Part shown: positions 1 to 7,482 of the stretch, piece by piece | Position numbering within the stretch: the first letter of the stretch is position 1 | How the letters are laid out: the number at the start of each line of letters is the position of its first letter | Assembly: GCA_030622125.1 (NCBI GenBank) | Contig: JAUXGM010000022.1 | Coordinates: forward strand, 1-20,270 | DNA from: a bacterium | GTDB taxonomy: Bacteria > AUK180 | Reading direction: 5' to 3' | Length of the DNA: 20,270 nucleotides | Notes under the pieces: model-generated | What the model was told of the DNA's origin: nothing | The model's input: only the letters and a program-made list of their open reading frames with translations | Databases searched by the model: none | Position numbers and translations under genes: made by a program

Positions 1-131
1 AATTCACTGACATTGACCTCTAACCTCCAACCTCTAACCTCTTGTTGAGGTAATGTCCCTCTTTTGTGGCTTTTCGGAGATTAATATTGTTTTTAACTAT
101 CCTCCAACCTCCAACCCAATGTCAGTGAATT
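1..131. repeat. 131-bp element with perfect 15-bp terminal inverted repeats and heptamer tracts
   Basis: Positions 1-15 (aattcactgacattg) and 117-131 (caatgtcagtgaatt) are exact reverse complements. Just inside each end are pyrimidine-rich AACCTCY heptamers in the same orientation (about 16-42 and 100-115). The middle contains ggtaatgtccctcttttg (49-66), repeated exactly at 2180-2197. No reading frame is present. The structure resembles a miniature inverted-repeat element or a genome-wide intergenic repeat. The left inverted repeat begins at base 1, so the element could be cut by the window edge. Confidence 0.7.
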
Positions 132-340
132 AAGAAAATTTTTGAAAATAATTTTATTATTTTTAATGCAAGAATTTTGGTTTTTGTATATTTTTTTAGT
201 TTTTTATCCCGATTACCTATATTTATTTTCTCATTAGATAATTGACGCTCATTAGATAATTAATTTTATAATAATTGGGCTGTATAATAATTATTGTAAT
301 TTTTATTTATTAGTTATTCTTTTTGTTCTCCGCTTCTTTT
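132..340. other. Non-coding left part of the insertion sequence
   Basis: This very AT-rich stretch lies between the 131-bp repeat and the transposase stop codon and has no plausible gene. It contains a 14-bp direct repeat, ctcattagataatt, at 230-243 and 248-261. It is probably the 3' untranslated end of the insertion sequence. I see no clear terminator hairpin. Confidence 0.4.
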
Positions 341-1165
341 TTAAATTGCCACCCTTTTAGCGAATGATATTATCACCGTTTTAGATAGTGTTTTTTTATT
401 TCGTTTATACCTCCTTCCCTGCCGTATTGGTTCTATATGTTTTATTAATGATTTTATTATTTCCTTTATCGTTTTTATTATTTTTCTTAGAGTATCACTT
501 AATAAATTTATCCATTTGTTCTTTAATATATTATATCCTATATTTTCATTTATTGCGTATTCGTATCGGTATTTTTTTGTTTTCTTTTTTAATTTTTTTT
601 CACTACATATTTCTAATAATCTATATAAATTACTTTGAATTAACTTAGCGTAAAAATCCTGAAGTATCACTTTTACTTTCTTTCCCGAAAATAATTCAAT
701 TTGCAACTTATTTTTTAAAGTATTAAATACACTTTCTATTGGCCATCTTTTAAAATATAACTCTTTAAAAATTTCCACCGGATATTTATCCTTATTAAGT
801 AATGAGGTTGCCAGAACTTCTATCTCCCCATCTTCTAATTCTACCCTCACCAATCTAATTTTTACACCATCCTTTTTTATTTTTTTATCTATTGAACAAT
901 TTAATCCCTTTTTATGATGAATTTTTAAAATTATTATTCTCTCTTTTTCTTCACTATTTAAAAAATTATCTATTTTTTTCGAAAATTTTCTTTTTATCCG
1001 TGCCACAAAATGGATCATTCTTTCTCTTAGTAATGCAAATAACCATGCTGCCGGGTAGCCTCTGTCCAATAATAATAAATCTCCTTTTCCTAATTCTTCT
1101 ATTTGTTTACATAATAATTCACGCTCTTTTATTGTTGCCGAACTTAAAATACCGGCTACTATCAA
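341..1165 (-). CDS. IS4-family transposase, C-terminal part (second frame)
   Basis: This is the catalytic C-terminal half of a DDE transposase. The second catalytic Asp is D34 in LLLLDRGYP. The YREK signature is Y137, R140, E144 and K151, with E144 the catalytic Glu. A basic tail, EPIRQGRRYKRNKK, is typical of IS4 transposase ends. The ATG at 1165 is unlikely to be a real start, because the same frame upstream encodes GHLLYDPLNKL, which is homologous transposase sequence. The frame therefore continues to the T9 run at 1216-1224 (A9 on the coding strand), where it joins the N-terminal frame by a -1 shift. The joined protein would be about 450 residues, normal for the family. It is either expressed by frameshifting or transcript slippage, or is inactivated. 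Confidence 0.85.
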   Translation of the reverse strand: MIVAGILSSATIKERELLCKQIEELGKGDLLLLDRGYPAAWLFALLRERMIHFVARIKRKFSKKIDNFLNSEEKERIIILKIHHKKGLNCSIDKKIKKDGVKIRLVRVELEDGEIEVLATSLLNKDKYPVEIFKELYFKRWPIESVFNTLKNKLQIELFSGKKVKVILQDFYAKLIQSNLYRLLEICSEKKLKKKTKKYRYEYAINENIGYNILKNKWINLLSDTLRKIIKTIKEIIKSLIKHIEPIRQGRRYKRNKKTLSKTVIISFAKRVAI

Positions 1166-1170
1166 TTTAT

Positions 1171-1695
1171 TTAACGGATCATATAAAAGATGTCCGTTCC
1201 CCTGGATAACTTTTGTTTTTTTTTGCTTTTTGCTAACCCAAAATAAGATATTAATTCTTTGTCAATTATTTCACTTCCCGTCGATGGTATTATAAAACTT
1301 GACATATCGCCTGCTATCAAGCGAAATCCCTTCCATTTCTTGACTAATCCCTCTGCTTTATAAAAATAACTAACCATCGTTTCTAAAATATCTAAAAACG
1401 TTGCTGCTTTAAGTTTTGTTCTGGCTTTAAAAAAGGCACACTTTTTGGGGGTATTAATATTATTATAGAATATATTTAATTCGGCTTGTGTACTTTTTGT
1501 ACGAAAATTTAATATGAATTTTATCAATTCAGTAAATGGCAATTTTCTCGTTCTTGTAAAATCCTTTTCGCTTTCACGAGAAATATCTAAAAAATTATCG
1601 GATCTAATATGAGTAGATAATTTGAATAAAATATTTTCAATTTCCTTTTTTTTTGATACCCTATTCTTTTTATTTGCTTTGCTTTTTCTTCTCAT
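1171..1695 (-). CDS. IS4-family transposase, N-terminal part (first frame)
   Basis: This 174-residue frame encodes the lysine-rich N-terminus, the helical N-terminal domain (about 45-120) and the first catalytic Asp, D130 in LIAGDMSS. It runs through a poly-Lys stretch coded by A9 (plus-strand T9 at 1216-1224) and ends soon after in an unrelated 14-residue tail. Alone it lacks the second Asp and the Glu, so it cannot be a transposase; it could at most bind DNA. The start ATG shares one base with the upstream gene's stop (TAATG), which suggests translational coupling. Shifting -1 within the A9 run gives uninterrupted homology to the C-terminal part. Confidence 0.85.
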   Translation of the reverse strand: MRRKSKANKKNRVSKKKEIENILFKLSTHIRSDNFLDISRESEKDFTRTRKLPFTELIKFILNFRTKSTQAELNIFYNNINTPKKCAFFKARTKLKAATFLDILETMVSYFYKAEGLVKKWKGFRLIAGDMSSFIIPSTGSEIIDKELISYFGLAKSKKKQKLSRGTDIFYMIR

Positions 1696-2033
1696 TATTT
1701 ACCTCTATTAAGTTCTTTTTTCAGTTTAATAATTTGCATATTAATATCAGTTAATTCCGATACAAGTTCCTTTAATTCCTTCCAATTTTCCGTTAATTTT
1801 CTGACTTCGTCAACTTCTCCTTTTCTTAACGATAAGGTATGAGTTTTTCCGTCTTTGGTAACAGTTAATACATAAGATTTGTGCAAGTATTTTTTATCTT
1901 GATGACACTTGCATTTCGGGTTTGAACATTTTCTTTTAGATAGATAAACAGTACCTTTCATAAAATCATCAAAAGATTTGATTTTACCGATTAAGCTTAA
2001 TCTTTCCTTTAATAACGCATCTAAATCCTTCAT
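1695..2033 (-). CDS. DUF6788-like small protein of the insertion sequence
   Basis: This is a 112-residue protein with a short Cys cluster, KRKCSNPKCKCHQDKKYLHK (about 34-53; C-x4-C-x-C-H), followed by a beta-strand-like segment and a charged C-terminal helix or coiled coil (about 75-110). This layout matches the family usually labelled DUF6788, often found beside IS4-type or phage genes; its function is unknown. Binding of zinc or nucleic acid by the Cys/His cluster is an inference. The gene starts at an ATG preceded by AGGAGG (plus 2038-2043). It is the first gene of the IS transcript and overlaps the transposase start by one base. Confidence 0.7.
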   Translation of the reverse strand: MKDLDALLKERLSLIGKIKSFDDFMKGTVYLSKRKCSNPKCKCHQDKKYLHKSYVLTVTKDGKTHTLSLRKGEVDEVRKLTENWKELKELVSELTDINMQIIKLKKELNRGK

Positions 2034-2048
2034 TATAGCCTCCTATAA

Positions 2049-2078
2049 TATAATGTGTTTTTTAAAACACACATTATA
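2049..2078. promoter_or_regulatory. 30-bp near-perfect palindrome in the IS leader
   Basis: Arms 2049-2063 and 2064-2078 are reverse complements with one mismatch in 15 and no loop. The palindrome sits between the -10 box of the IS promoter and the ribosome binding site of the DUF6788-like gene. It could be an operator for an IS-encoded protein. It could also be a hairpin formed only in read-through transcripts, as known for other insertion sequences. Confidence 0.5.
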
Positions 2079-2106
2079 CTATAACAAAAAAAAATATAAA
2101 TGTCAA
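2078..2106 (-). promoter_or_regulatory. IS promoter, minus strand (TTGACA-17-TATAGT)
   Basis: On the minus strand a consensus -35 TTGACA (plus 2101-2106) is followed by a 17-base spacer and TATAGT (plus 2078-2083). The predicted start site is near 2071, inside the palindrome, about 37 bases before the ATG at 2033. Confidence 0.6.
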
Positions 2107-2138
2107 GCTAAAATGAAAAAAAAATCTAAAAATTCCTT

Positions 2139-2254
2139 AATTCACCGACATTGACCTCGAACCTCCAGCCTCTGTTTTCGGTAATGTCCCTCTTTTGCTG
2201 GTAACGGAGTTTAATATTGTTTTTTTCTATCCTCTAACCTCTAACCTCTTTTTC
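2139..2254. repeat. Diverged second copy of the 131-bp repeat
   Basis: This is a direct-orientation copy of 1-116. It opens with aattcaccgacattg (one mismatch to 1-15) and has AACCTCY-like heptamers. It shares an 18-base identical block (2180-2197 = 49-66) and then cggag-N-ttaatattgttttt. The closing inverted repeat of the first copy is missing: after the last heptamers the sequence runs into tttcttgatgtgctccg. It is therefore a truncated or decayed copy. Confidence 0.65.
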
Positions 2255-2271
2255 TTGATGTGCTCCGTCTT

Positions 2272-2302
2272 TTGAAATAAATATGGGGTTTTACAGTATA
2301 AT
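2272..2302 (+). promoter_or_regulatory. Promoter of the export operon, probably giving a leaderless mRNA
   Basis: A perfect TATAAT (2297-2302) ends only five bases before the ATG at 2308, so transcription would start at about the ATG. A -35-like TTGAAA lies at 2272-2277, with a long 19-base spacer. There is no Shine-Dalgarno sequence before this ATG. The -10 is clear and the -35 is weak. Confidence 0.45.
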
Positions 2303-2307
2303 TTGAT

Positions 2308-3717
2308 ATGAAAAAGATAATATTCTCATTTTTTATTGTTTCAATTATTTTAATAAATGCCATCACTCTTGATGAGTATGTTGATCTTGCTTTAAAGAAC
2401 TCAAATGAATTTAGATTGGCAAGGATCGAATTTTTACAAGCTGAGATGGCACTTAAAATTGCTCGTGGCGGATTTTTGCCTGAGGTTAATTTTACCCTTA
2501 AGGGTCCCGATTACTCTTGGAATAGAAATTATATCAATTTTTTAGGGTATGCTAATAGAATAGAACTCATTGCTGAAACGAATAATTTAAGTAGTGGACT
2601 GGACATTAGCCAATGCCTTCCGTTTTCCGGAAATCTTCGAATATCCAATGGATTAAAAAAATATTCGTCCGATTATAATCTTTACAATAATGTAAAGGAA
2701 TATGATCTCTATACGAACATAAACGTTCTTTTTCCAATCTTTGAAGAGGATACTGTTAAAAAATCCATACGAAGGAAGAAAGTGGAATATGAGATCGCAA
2801 AAAATAATTACGATCAGAAATTAAAATCAATAAAAAAAGAAGCAATAACCTTATATACCGAAACACAAATGGCAAAAGTAAAAGAAAATATAGCAAAAGA
2901 AGAGCTTGAGAACAGTAAAAAACTTTACTCGATTACAAAGGATAAACTTAGTGTGGGAACGGCTTCCGATATTGATCTTCTGGATAATGATATCCTCGTT
3001 TCACAAAAAGAGATTGCACTTAACGAATTGAGGAATAACCGATTATCAGCCGTAAAAAAAATGGGAGATTATATTAATACCACAAATGAGATCAGTGTAG
3101 AGGGTGGACAGATAGAACTTTTTCAAAAAAAGATACCTCAATACGAAAACTTAATAAATACGGCACTAAAAAATGATCAAACGATAAATAATTATCAAAT
3201 TACACTTAGAGAACTTAAAAGTGAATTACGCTATCTAATATTTAGACAATATTTTTCCGCATCGATCGGAGCAGGATATAATTTTGATGGAAGAGGAGAT
3301 TCAATTTCAAATACATTCACTGATTATAAAAAGAGTAATTGGTACGGCTATCTTTTATTGAATATCCCTATCTTTGACGCATCCGTAAAAGCGTTAAATA
3401 CCAAAGTAAAAAAAACCATGATCAAAAAAACAAGATTGGAATTGGAAAACTGTCAAAAGGAAATGAAAAACAGGCTTTTTGACCTCTATCAGACAAACAC
3501 TATCCTAATAGAAAGGGTAGGATTATTAAAAAAACAATTAAAAAAAAGCAAAAAATTATTTGAAATGACAAAATTGCGATACAAAAACGGGTTTGAAAGC
3601 TACGAAAAAATAAAAGAAGTTGAAATAGATTATGAAAATACCCGTTTGAATTTGAGTAATACGATCTATCAATTAAATAAAAATTATTTAGAAATATTAT
3701 ATTATTCAGGAGATTAA
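2308..3717 (+). CDS. TolC-like outer membrane efflux protein
   Basis: This is the outer-membrane channel subunit of a tripartite exporter, 469 residues, in the usual TolC/OEP size range. It has an N-terminal signal peptide (basic MKK, hydrophobic core to about residue 18), then ITLDEYVDLALKNS, the typical start of the first OEP repeat. Long amphipathic helices follow (about 150-260 and 370-450). The segment NIPIFDASVK (about 352-361) is the typical second-repeat strand motif (variant of the common PLFDGG). The start is at a leaderless-looking ATG. The gene is followed by the Yip1-like gene after one base and by the adaptor and ABC genes, so the trimeric channel presumably works with this MacAB-like pump. 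The substrate cannot be read from the sequence. Confidence 0.88.
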   Translation: MKKIIFSFFIVSIILINAITLDEYVDLALKNSNEFRLARIEFLQAEMALKIARGGFLPEVNFTLKGPDYSWNRNYINFLGYANRIELIAETNNLSSGLDISQCLPFSGNLRISNGLKKYSSDYNLYNNVKEYDLYTNINVLFPIFEEDTVKKSIRRKKVEYEIAKNNYDQKLKSIKKEAITLYTETQMAKVKENIAKEELENSKKLYSITKDKLSVGTASDIDLLDNDILVSQKEIALNELRNNRLSAVKKMGDYINTTNEISVEGGQIELFQKKIPQYENLINTALKNDQTINNYQITLRELKSELRYLIFRQYFSASIGAGYNFDGRGDSISNTFTDYKKSNWYGYLLLNIPIFDASVKALNTKVKKTMIKKTRLELENCQKEMKNRLFDLYQTNTILIERVGLLKKQLKKSKKLFEMTKLRYKNGFESYEKIKEVEIDYENTRLNLSNTIYQLNKNYLEILYYSGD

Positions 3718-3718
3718 T

Positions 3719-4423
3719 ATGTGGTATAAAATTTTATTAGATGTGATCAGTAAACCTTTCCATGCTTTTACTTCATTAAAAGAAAAATACGAAGAGGATG
3801 AATTTTATAAATATCCATGGCTATTGCTTCTTTTGATCTATACCGTTATTATGGTACCTTTCAGCTTTTCATTGATACCTACGATGAAACAGTACGCTCC
3901 GGCTTATGCTCACTACATAGTAGAACATAAGGGATTAAATATTGATGAATCCTTTATACTTAGAAAGCTAATTCAGCAGATCAGTATTTCTCCCGCATTG
4001 ACTCCCGTAAATATTATTTTAGGTTTTCTTCTTGCCGCTTTGTTGCTTTATATCTACCTCTATTTTTTTAATTATAAGTTAAAATACAAGCAATTGTTAA
4101 CTATTGTTTCACTTTCATACATTACACAGGTAATAGGGCATGCAATAAGTATTCTTTTTCATCATTTAACTCAGTTTAAATTTATTACATCTTTTGCAGA
4201 TTTTAATAAATCAATGCTCGGTTTACAATTCTTATTTGATTCGCATAAGAATCCTCAACTTTCCACTTTTTTGTCTTTGAATAATTTTTTTGCTATTTGG
4301 TATCTTGTGCTCTTGATCGTTGGGATTTCAATCGTTTCAAAAAAGAAGATAGATAAAACAACTCTAATAGTAATTATACCCTGGCTGATCTTCTGCGGAG
4401 TTGTAGCGATATTGAGTAAATAA
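3719..4423 (+). CDS. Yip1-family multi-pass membrane protein
   Basis: This is a 234-residue protein with about five hydrophobic segments (roughly 38-60, 96-120, 128-150, 188-208, 212-232). Its N-terminus, KILLDVISKPFHAFTSLKEK, has the amphipathic stretch that often opens bacterial Yip1-domain proteins (PF04893), and the membrane layout fits that family. Function in bacteria is poorly known. It starts at an ATG preceded by AGGAGA (3708-3713), one base after the TolC-like gene and one base before the adaptor gene, so it is co-translated with the exporter. That position suggests an accessory role in assembly or energising of the pump, which is an inference from context only. The family call is from general pattern, not a search. 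Confidence 0.65.
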   Translation: MWYKILLDVISKPFHAFTSLKEKYEEDEFYKYPWLLLLLIYTVIMVPFSFSLIPTMKQYAPAYAHYIVEHKGLNIDESFILRKLIQQISISPALTPVNIILGFLLAALLLYIYLYFFNYKLKYKQLLTIVSLSYITQVIGHAISILFHHLTQFKFITSFADFNKSMLGLQFLFDSHKNPQLSTFLSLNNFFAIWYLVLLIVGISIVSKKKIDKTTLIVIIPWLIFCGVVAILSK

Positions 4424-4424
4424 A

Positions 4425-5582
4425 ATGGAAAAAAAGAAAAAAAATATCTTACCCGTTATTATTGTTTTCTTTGTTCTTTTTATGATTATTTTGATTGCTA
4501 TCCCCAAATCAGGTTCGAAAAAAGAGATCGTAAAATGTAAAAAAATAACAAAAACGGATTTTGAGGGTTATATCTTTACTAATGGTTATTTGAATTATAG
4601 ATATGTAGAAAAAATCGGTGGAGAATATGACGGAAGGATAATAAAAACATATTTTTCAACCGGTAATAAATTTAAGAAAGGCGATCTATTGTTTGAAATT
4701 GGATATTCGAAATATTTATTGGATCTCTACTCCGATTTTATGAAGGTAGAAAGAACTCTTGAATTTATCGAGAAAGAATATCTATCATCAAAGAAAGTAT
4801 TTGAAAAAGGGGGAATTTCAAGGCAGAATTTTGAAAACATAAAGAATAATTACATGAATGCAAAAGATCATTTTATTAATCATCGGTTTTGGAAATATAA
4901 AGATTTCGGTTATACTTATGCTAATGGGAAATTTTTAATTAAATCCCCTTTTTCCGGACAGGTAATCAAATTAAATTATCAAGATGGCGAAAGGCTTGAA
5001 CCGGAAAAACCAATTGCAGTTATAACCAAGGGAAAGGAAATGACCGGGATATTAAATGTTAATATTCTTGATTCGCAGAAGATAAAAATAAGGAACACTG
5101 TAAAAATTACATCAGATGTACTTCCGGATCTAAAAATAAACGGTATTGTAAATTCAATCGATCTCGAACCAAAAAGAATAGGCGAGGCGCAGGTCATAGA
5201 GGTTGGTGTCGCCGTTGATATCAATAAAAATCTTCCGAACAGAATACCTATTGATGGAAAAATTATTTATGAAATAAAAAAGAACATCATAAAAGTTCCG
5301 ATAGAATCACTTTTTGAAAGGGATAGTTATTTTCAAAAGCGGAGTAAAAAAATAAAAAAGAAAATTCAAAAAAAGAATAAATCACGATACTATGTCTATG
5401 TAGTAACTCCACGATTAGGAAGAAAAGATATCGGCATATTAAAAAAACAAGCAATTAAGATCGAGATGCAAAATGATTTTTTCGTTGAAGTGATCGATGG
5501 TTTGGAGGAAGGTGATATTGTAGTCTATTTTTCCGAACAATCTATATTTGTCGGTGAAGAGGTAAGATATGAGTTTAATTAA
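4425..5582 (+). CDS. HlyD/MacA-type periplasmic adaptor subunit
   Basis: This is the membrane-fusion (adaptor) protein that links the inner-membrane ABC transporter to the TolC-like channel; 385 residues. An N-terminal membrane anchor spans about 8-27. The first lipoyl half follows (about 62-95, with [18 protein letters not shown]), then a short helical hairpin (about 98-150), and the second lipoyl half ([20 protein letters not shown]). A beta-barrel comes next, and a membrane-proximal domain ends in [11 protein letters not shown] very basic Lys/Arg-rich insertion at about 305-320 interrupts the barrel region and is unusual. No lipobox is seen. The hairpin is short compared with MacA or AcrA. 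No clear Shine-Dalgarno precedes the ATG, so coupling to the upstream gene is likely. It overlaps the ATPase gene by 14 bases. Confidence 0.85.
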   Translation: MEKKKKNILPVIIVFFVLFMIILIAIPKSGSKKEIVKCKKITKTDFEGYIFTNGYLNYRYVEKIGGEYDGRIIKTYFSTGNKFKKGDLLFEIGYSKYLLDLYSDFMKVERTLEFIEKEYLSSKKVFEKGGISRQNFENIKNNYMNAKDHFINHRFWKYKDFGYTYANGKFLIKSPFSGQVIKLNYQDGERLEPEKPIAVITKGKEMTGILNVNILDSQKIKIRNTVKITSDVLPDLKINGIVNSIDLEPKRIGEAQVIEVGVAVDINKNLPNRIPIDGKIIYEIKKNIIKVPIESLFERDSYFQKRSKKIKKKIQKKNKSRYYVYVVTPRLGRKDIGILKKQAIKIEMQNDFFVEVIDGLEEGDIVVYFSEQSIFVGEEVRYEFN

Positions 5583-6255
5583 ATTGGAAAACATTAAAAA
5601 AGTCTATGAAATGGGAAAGATCAAGGTTCACGCTCTAAAAGGTATTACACTTTCTATCAATGCCGCAGATTATCTTGCTATAATGGGACCATCGGGTTCC
5701 GGGAAATCAACCCTTATGAACATTATCGGCTGCCTTGATGTCCCAAGTCACGGAAATTATATTTTAGATGGGAAAAAAGTAAGTAAATTGGGCGATAGTG
5801 AACTTGCACAAATAAGAAATAAACAGGTTGGTTTTGTTTTTCAAACATTTAATCTCCTGCCGCGTTTAAATGCTCAAAAAAATGTTGAACTTCCATTGAT
5901 ATATGCCGGAATGTTAAAAAAAGAAAGAGAAATAAAATCTAAGAAATTATTAACTAAGGTCGGGCTCGGACATAGAGCACATCATCTTCCAAGCGAACTT
6001 TCCGGCGGGCAGCGGCAAAGGGTTGCAATCGCCAGAGCACTTGCAAACAATCCAAAGATAATACTTGCCGATGAACCGACCGGCAACCTTGATACGACAT
6101 CGGGTGAAGAAATAATGCAGATATTTGATTCATTAAATAGAGAGGGAGTTACAATAATTTTGGTAACCCATGAAGCATTTATTGCAGATCACACCACCCA
6201 TATTATCCATCTTCTCGATGGTGAGATCGGAAAAATAGTTGCATCATCAAAATGA
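5569..6255 (+). CDS. MacB/LolD-type ABC transporter ATP-binding protein
   Basis: This is a 228-residue nucleotide-binding subunit with all ABC motifs: Walker [10 protein letters not shown] (about 40-48), Q-loop QTFNLLP (about 92-98), signature [15 protein letters not shown] (about 143-157), Walker [14 protein letters not shown], and switch His in VTHE. The conserved [20 protein letters not shown] region is typical of the MacB/LolD/FtsE group, which powers mechanotransmission across the inner membrane rather than classic transport. The start overlaps the adaptor gene and has GAGGT upstream. ATPase and permease are separate genes here, whereas Escherichia coli MacB is one fused protein. Confidence 0.93.
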   Translation: MSLIKLENIKKVYEMGKIKVHALKGITLSINAADYLAIMGPSGSGKSTLMNIIGCLDVPSHGNYILDGKKVSKLGDSELAQIRNKQVGFVFQTFNLLPRLNAQKNVELPLIYAGMLKKEREIKSKKLLTKVGLGHRAHHLPSELSGGQRQRVAIARALANNPKIILADEPTGNLDTTSGEEIMQIFDSLNREGVTIILVTHEAFIADHTTHIIHLLDGEIGKIVASSK

Positions 6256-7451
6256 ATCGGTTTTTTGAGGGATTTTCTCAAAGTTTAGCAAATCTAAGTG
6301 GGAATAAAACCAGATCCTTTTTAACGATGCTTGGAATAATCGTTGGGGTCTTTGCAATTATCGGGATCATATCAATTGGAGAAGCTGGCAAACTATCAAT
6401 TAAAAGGGACCTCGAAAGTTTCGGAAGTAACCTTGCCGCAATATGGGCTGAAAAAAAGAGTGATACAATCTATAAGCCATTGAACAAATATGATGTGGAA
6501 TTTTTAAAAAACCTTTCATATATAGAGGAACTGTCACCGATACTCTCACTGTACCGCGATGTAAGGATCGAGAACTACAAACTTCAAACGGCAATTATAG
6601 GTGTAAATGAAAATTATTTTTCACTAAATAATAGAAAAATCGATAAAGGCAGATTTTTTACTTCTTTTGAAAATCAACATTTTAGAAGGGTTTGTGTTAT
6701 TACGGAAGGAATAAAAAAAGATCTTTTTGACCGAAATTCCATTGAAGATCCCGTCGGAAAAGTTATTAAGATCGGAGACTTTCCATTTTTTATAATCGGT
6801 GTTATTAAAAAAGTTGAGTTAAAATCAATACTTGCCGGTCTTGTGCGAGAAGAAAGGGATGTATATATTCCGGAAAACACAATGAAAACAACATTCGGAG
6901 TTAATCGGATCAATTACATACTTTTCAGTTTAAAAAAAGGAATAAAACCAAATGTCGTGAAAAAAACAATTACTTCTCTATTCAAGATACGAAAAGGAGA
7001 AAATACCTATTACGGTACACAATTCATTGAATCTCAAATAAAGCAATTTACCTCTTTAATGACTACTATAACGCTTATTATTGCACTTATCGGGGGGCTT
7101 TCTCTTCTTGTCGGCGGCATTGGTATAATGAATATAATGCTTATTTCGGTTACGGAAAGAACAAAAGAGATAGGAATTAAAAAAGCAATCGGTGCTACGG
7201 AAGGTATGATCCTGAAAGAATTCTTGCAAGAAGCGATTATTCTTTCGTTGATCGGTGCATTTATCGGTACAATAATCGGGATTAGCATAACAGTATTATT
7301 GGAACTTGCGATAAAATGGCAAATATATATTTCACCGCTTGCTATTGTAATAGCAATTGTGTTTTCCACATTTATCGGAGCACTCTTCGGCAGTATTCCC
7401 GCAAAAAAAGCATCGGCACTTCATCCTATTGATGCATTGCGTTACGAATAA
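6252..7451 (+). CDS. MacB-type ABC transporter permease
   Basis: This is a 399-residue permease with the type VII ABC layout. TM1 is near residues 24-44 ([20 protein letters not shown]), followed by a large periplasmic MacB_PCD domain (about 50-265) and a C-terminal FtsX domain with three helices (about 270-395). The FtsX region carries the hallmark [20 protein letters not shown] and GIKKAIGAT. The start ATG overlaps the ATPase stop (ATGA). With the TolC-like channel and the adaptor it completes a tripartite machine that would expel a drug, peptide, lipid or siderophore-like substrate from the periplasm. The substrate is unknown. This is the last gene of the operon. Confidence 0.92.
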   Translation: MNRFFEGFSQSLANLSGNKTRSFLTMLGIIVGVFAIIGIISIGEAGKLSIKRDLESFGSNLAAIWAEKKSDTIYKPLNKYDVEFLKNLSYIEELSPILSLYRDVRIENYKLQTAIIGVNENYFSLNNRKIDKGRFFTSFENQHFRRVCVITEGIKKDLFDRNSIEDPVGKVIKIGDFPFFIIGVIKKVELKSILAGLVREERDVYIPENTMKTTFGVNRINYILFSLKKGIKPNVVKKTITSLFKIRKGENTYYGTQFIESQIKQFTSLMTTITLIIALIGGLSLLVGGIGIMNIMLISVTERTKEIGIKKAIGATEGMILKEFLQEAIILSLIGAFIGTIIGISITVLLELAIKWQIYISPLAIVIAIVFSTFIGALFGSIPAKKASALHPIDALRYE

Positions 7452-7462
7452 GAAAATAAGTA

Positions 7463-7477
7463 AAAACAGAGGCTGGA
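7463..7477 (-). repeat. 15-base fragment matching the second repeat copy, inverted
   Basis: aaaacagaggctgga is the exact reverse complement of 2164-2178 inside the second copy of the 131-bp repeat. It lies directly beside the 27-bp inverted repeat element and may be a remnant of the same repeat family. A 15-base match over 20 kb of AT-rich DNA is suggestive, not conclusive. Confidence 0.35.
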
Positions 7478-7482
7478 TGATA

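Larger units (their letters stand above)
132..2138 (-). mobile_element. IS4-family insertion sequence with DUF6788-like accessory gene
   Basis: The element is about 2 kb, read on the minus strand: promoter, palindromic leader, a small DUF6788-like gene, then a transposase in two frames. The transposase carries the YREK signature and DDE residues of the IS4 family. Ends are inferred from flanking inverted similarity. Bases 117-134 (caatgtcagtgaattaag) match the reverse complement of 2136-2153 with one mismatch, and the similarity continues a few bases inward with a gap. These bases overlap the 131-bp repeat and its second copy, so the true IS boundary may lie inside or outside them. I could not identify a short target-site duplication. 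The genes inside and their order are certain; the exact ends are not. Confidence 0.75.

Noticed and set aside
16-116. Heptamer AACCTCY tracts as a possible CRISPR or telomere-like array
   Set aside because: The units are 7 bases, contiguous and few, with no spacers; they are part of a short repeat element.
388-648. Plus-strand hydrophobic frames opposite the transposase
   Set aside because: The Phe/Leu/Ile-rich products are the antisense of Lys-rich transposase codons, a usual artefact in AT-rich DNA.
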